From Cycas panzhihuaensis (Eukaryota > Cycadophyta), in assembly GCA_023213395.1 (NCBI GenBank), contig CM041465.1, positions 137,833,741 to 137,897,740 on the forward strand: DNA of 64,000 nt. The letters are read 5' to 3'. The notes under the pieces were generated by a model that did not search any database, had not been told where the DNA came from, and was given only the letters and a program-made list of their open reading frames with translations. Position numbers and translations under genes: made by a program. Positions 63,690 through 64,000 of this stretch are shown piece after piece (position 1 is the stretch's first letter; the number at the start of each line of letters is the position of its first letter).

Positions 63690-64000
63690 ATGACCGCTTC
63701 ATGGTTCTTTAAAGCAGATAGATTGATTGAAAATAATTTCGACACATGGAAAGCCAAAATTGAAAGGATTACTAGGCCAAAGAAAATCAAGAGACTCATT
63801 ACTAGTGATGAAGCAAAGTCAATTGATTCTGCCCAATTAGTAGATTGAAAAAATAGAGATAATGATGCTATAAGACTTCTCAAATTCACTATTTCAGATC
63901 TTCTTCTACCACATATAGCTAGTTTAAATTCTACTCCTATAATCCAGATTACTCTTACATCATTATTCTGCTAGCAGAATAAAGTTAGAATAATTGCCTT
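63690..64000 (+). pseudogene. Copia gag N-terminus (C6), partial
   Basis: MTASWFFKADRLIENNFDTW, KAKIERITRPKKIKRLITSD and IRLLKFTISDLLLPHIASLN, a copia gag opening like that of C3 (ETNYFVWKIKIE). One stop at about 63847. Continues past the window. The minus-strand frame 63659-63889 is its shadow. Confidence 0.75.

Larger units (their letters stand above)
62727..64000 (+). mobile_element. 5' end of copia element C6, runs off the window
   Basis: LTR 62727-63078 (352 bp, TGTTAGAAATAATG to TTCGTAACA), PBS directly after it, about 0.6 kb leader, then gag to the window end. Plus strand. Whether it is complete cannot be seen. Inserted into the LTR region of G7. Confidence 0.8.

Noticed and set aside
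1-64000. Integrated plant pararetrovirus or other virus
   Set aside because: All RT-bearing sequences sit with integrase, LTRs or Met/other PBS typical of retrotransposons; no movement-protein or virion motifs were seen.
1-64000. A new defence, biosynthetic or signalling gene system
   Set aside because: No intact multi-gene cluster or unexplained conserved operon exists; the coding content is retroelement polyproteins plus one doubtful host gene.

Overview
The window looks like plant nuclear DNA from a species with a large, slowly purged genome. It is AT-rich, has no bacterial-type operons, and is almost wall-to-wall degenerate LTR retrotransposons of the Ty3/gypsy and Ty1/copia superfamilies. 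Most primer-binding sites (PBS) are of the initiator-Met tRNA type TGGTATCAGAGC. A gymnosperm would fit, but nothing here fixes the species. I found no intact protein-coding host gene, no rRNA or tRNA gene, no CRISPR and no bacterial-type defence system. Nearly every reading frame carries stops or frameshifts, so most calls are pseudogenes.

Layout. 1-5.9 kb: two minus-strand gypsy remnants (G1 gag-protease; G2 gag start with leader/LTR). 5.9-7.4 kb: unassigned, perhaps a solo LTR. 7.4-10.7 kb: 5' half of a minus-strand copia element (R1) that abuts an old minus-strand gypsy (G3). G3 runs from 10.7 kb to about 28 kb, but most of that span is two younger insertions. E1 (11738-22296, about 10.6 kb, LTRs of 818 and 812 bp, duplication CTAAC) sits between G3's protease and reverse transcriptase. 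E2 (24828-27786, duplication ATGCA), a gutted relative of E1, sits in G3's 5' LTR. 28.5-37.3 kb: exon-like pieces of an unrecognised host gene or pseudogene, split by a structurally complete gypsy (G4, 30192-36047, duplication TTTAT). 38.6-44.0 kb: a copia tail and a plus-strand gypsy (G5). 44.0-50.2 kb: a copia gag fragment and a nearly full-length minus-strand copia (C3) whose two terminal repeats do not match. 50.4-55.15 kb: an inverted composite (R2) of the R1 copia family. 55.2-57.6 kb: plus-strand copia 3' half (C4). 57.7-58.8 kb: gypsy integrase remnant (G6). 59.3-62.7 kb: copia 5' end (C5) and gypsy gag-protease (G7). 62.7-64 kb: start of a plus-strand copia (C6) that leaves the window.

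The genes belong to the standard retrotransposon cycle: capsid/nucleocapsid (gag), aspartic protease, reverse transcriptase, RNase H and integrase between LTR promoters, a tRNA-primed PBS and a polypurine tract. The most unusual points are in E1: four intact zinc knuckles in gag, a second gag-like segment in frame between protease and reverse transcriptase, an accessory ORF shared with E2, and a 67-bp tandem array between integrase and that ORF. The inverted LTR-gag/LTR junction in R2 is the most unusual rearrangement.
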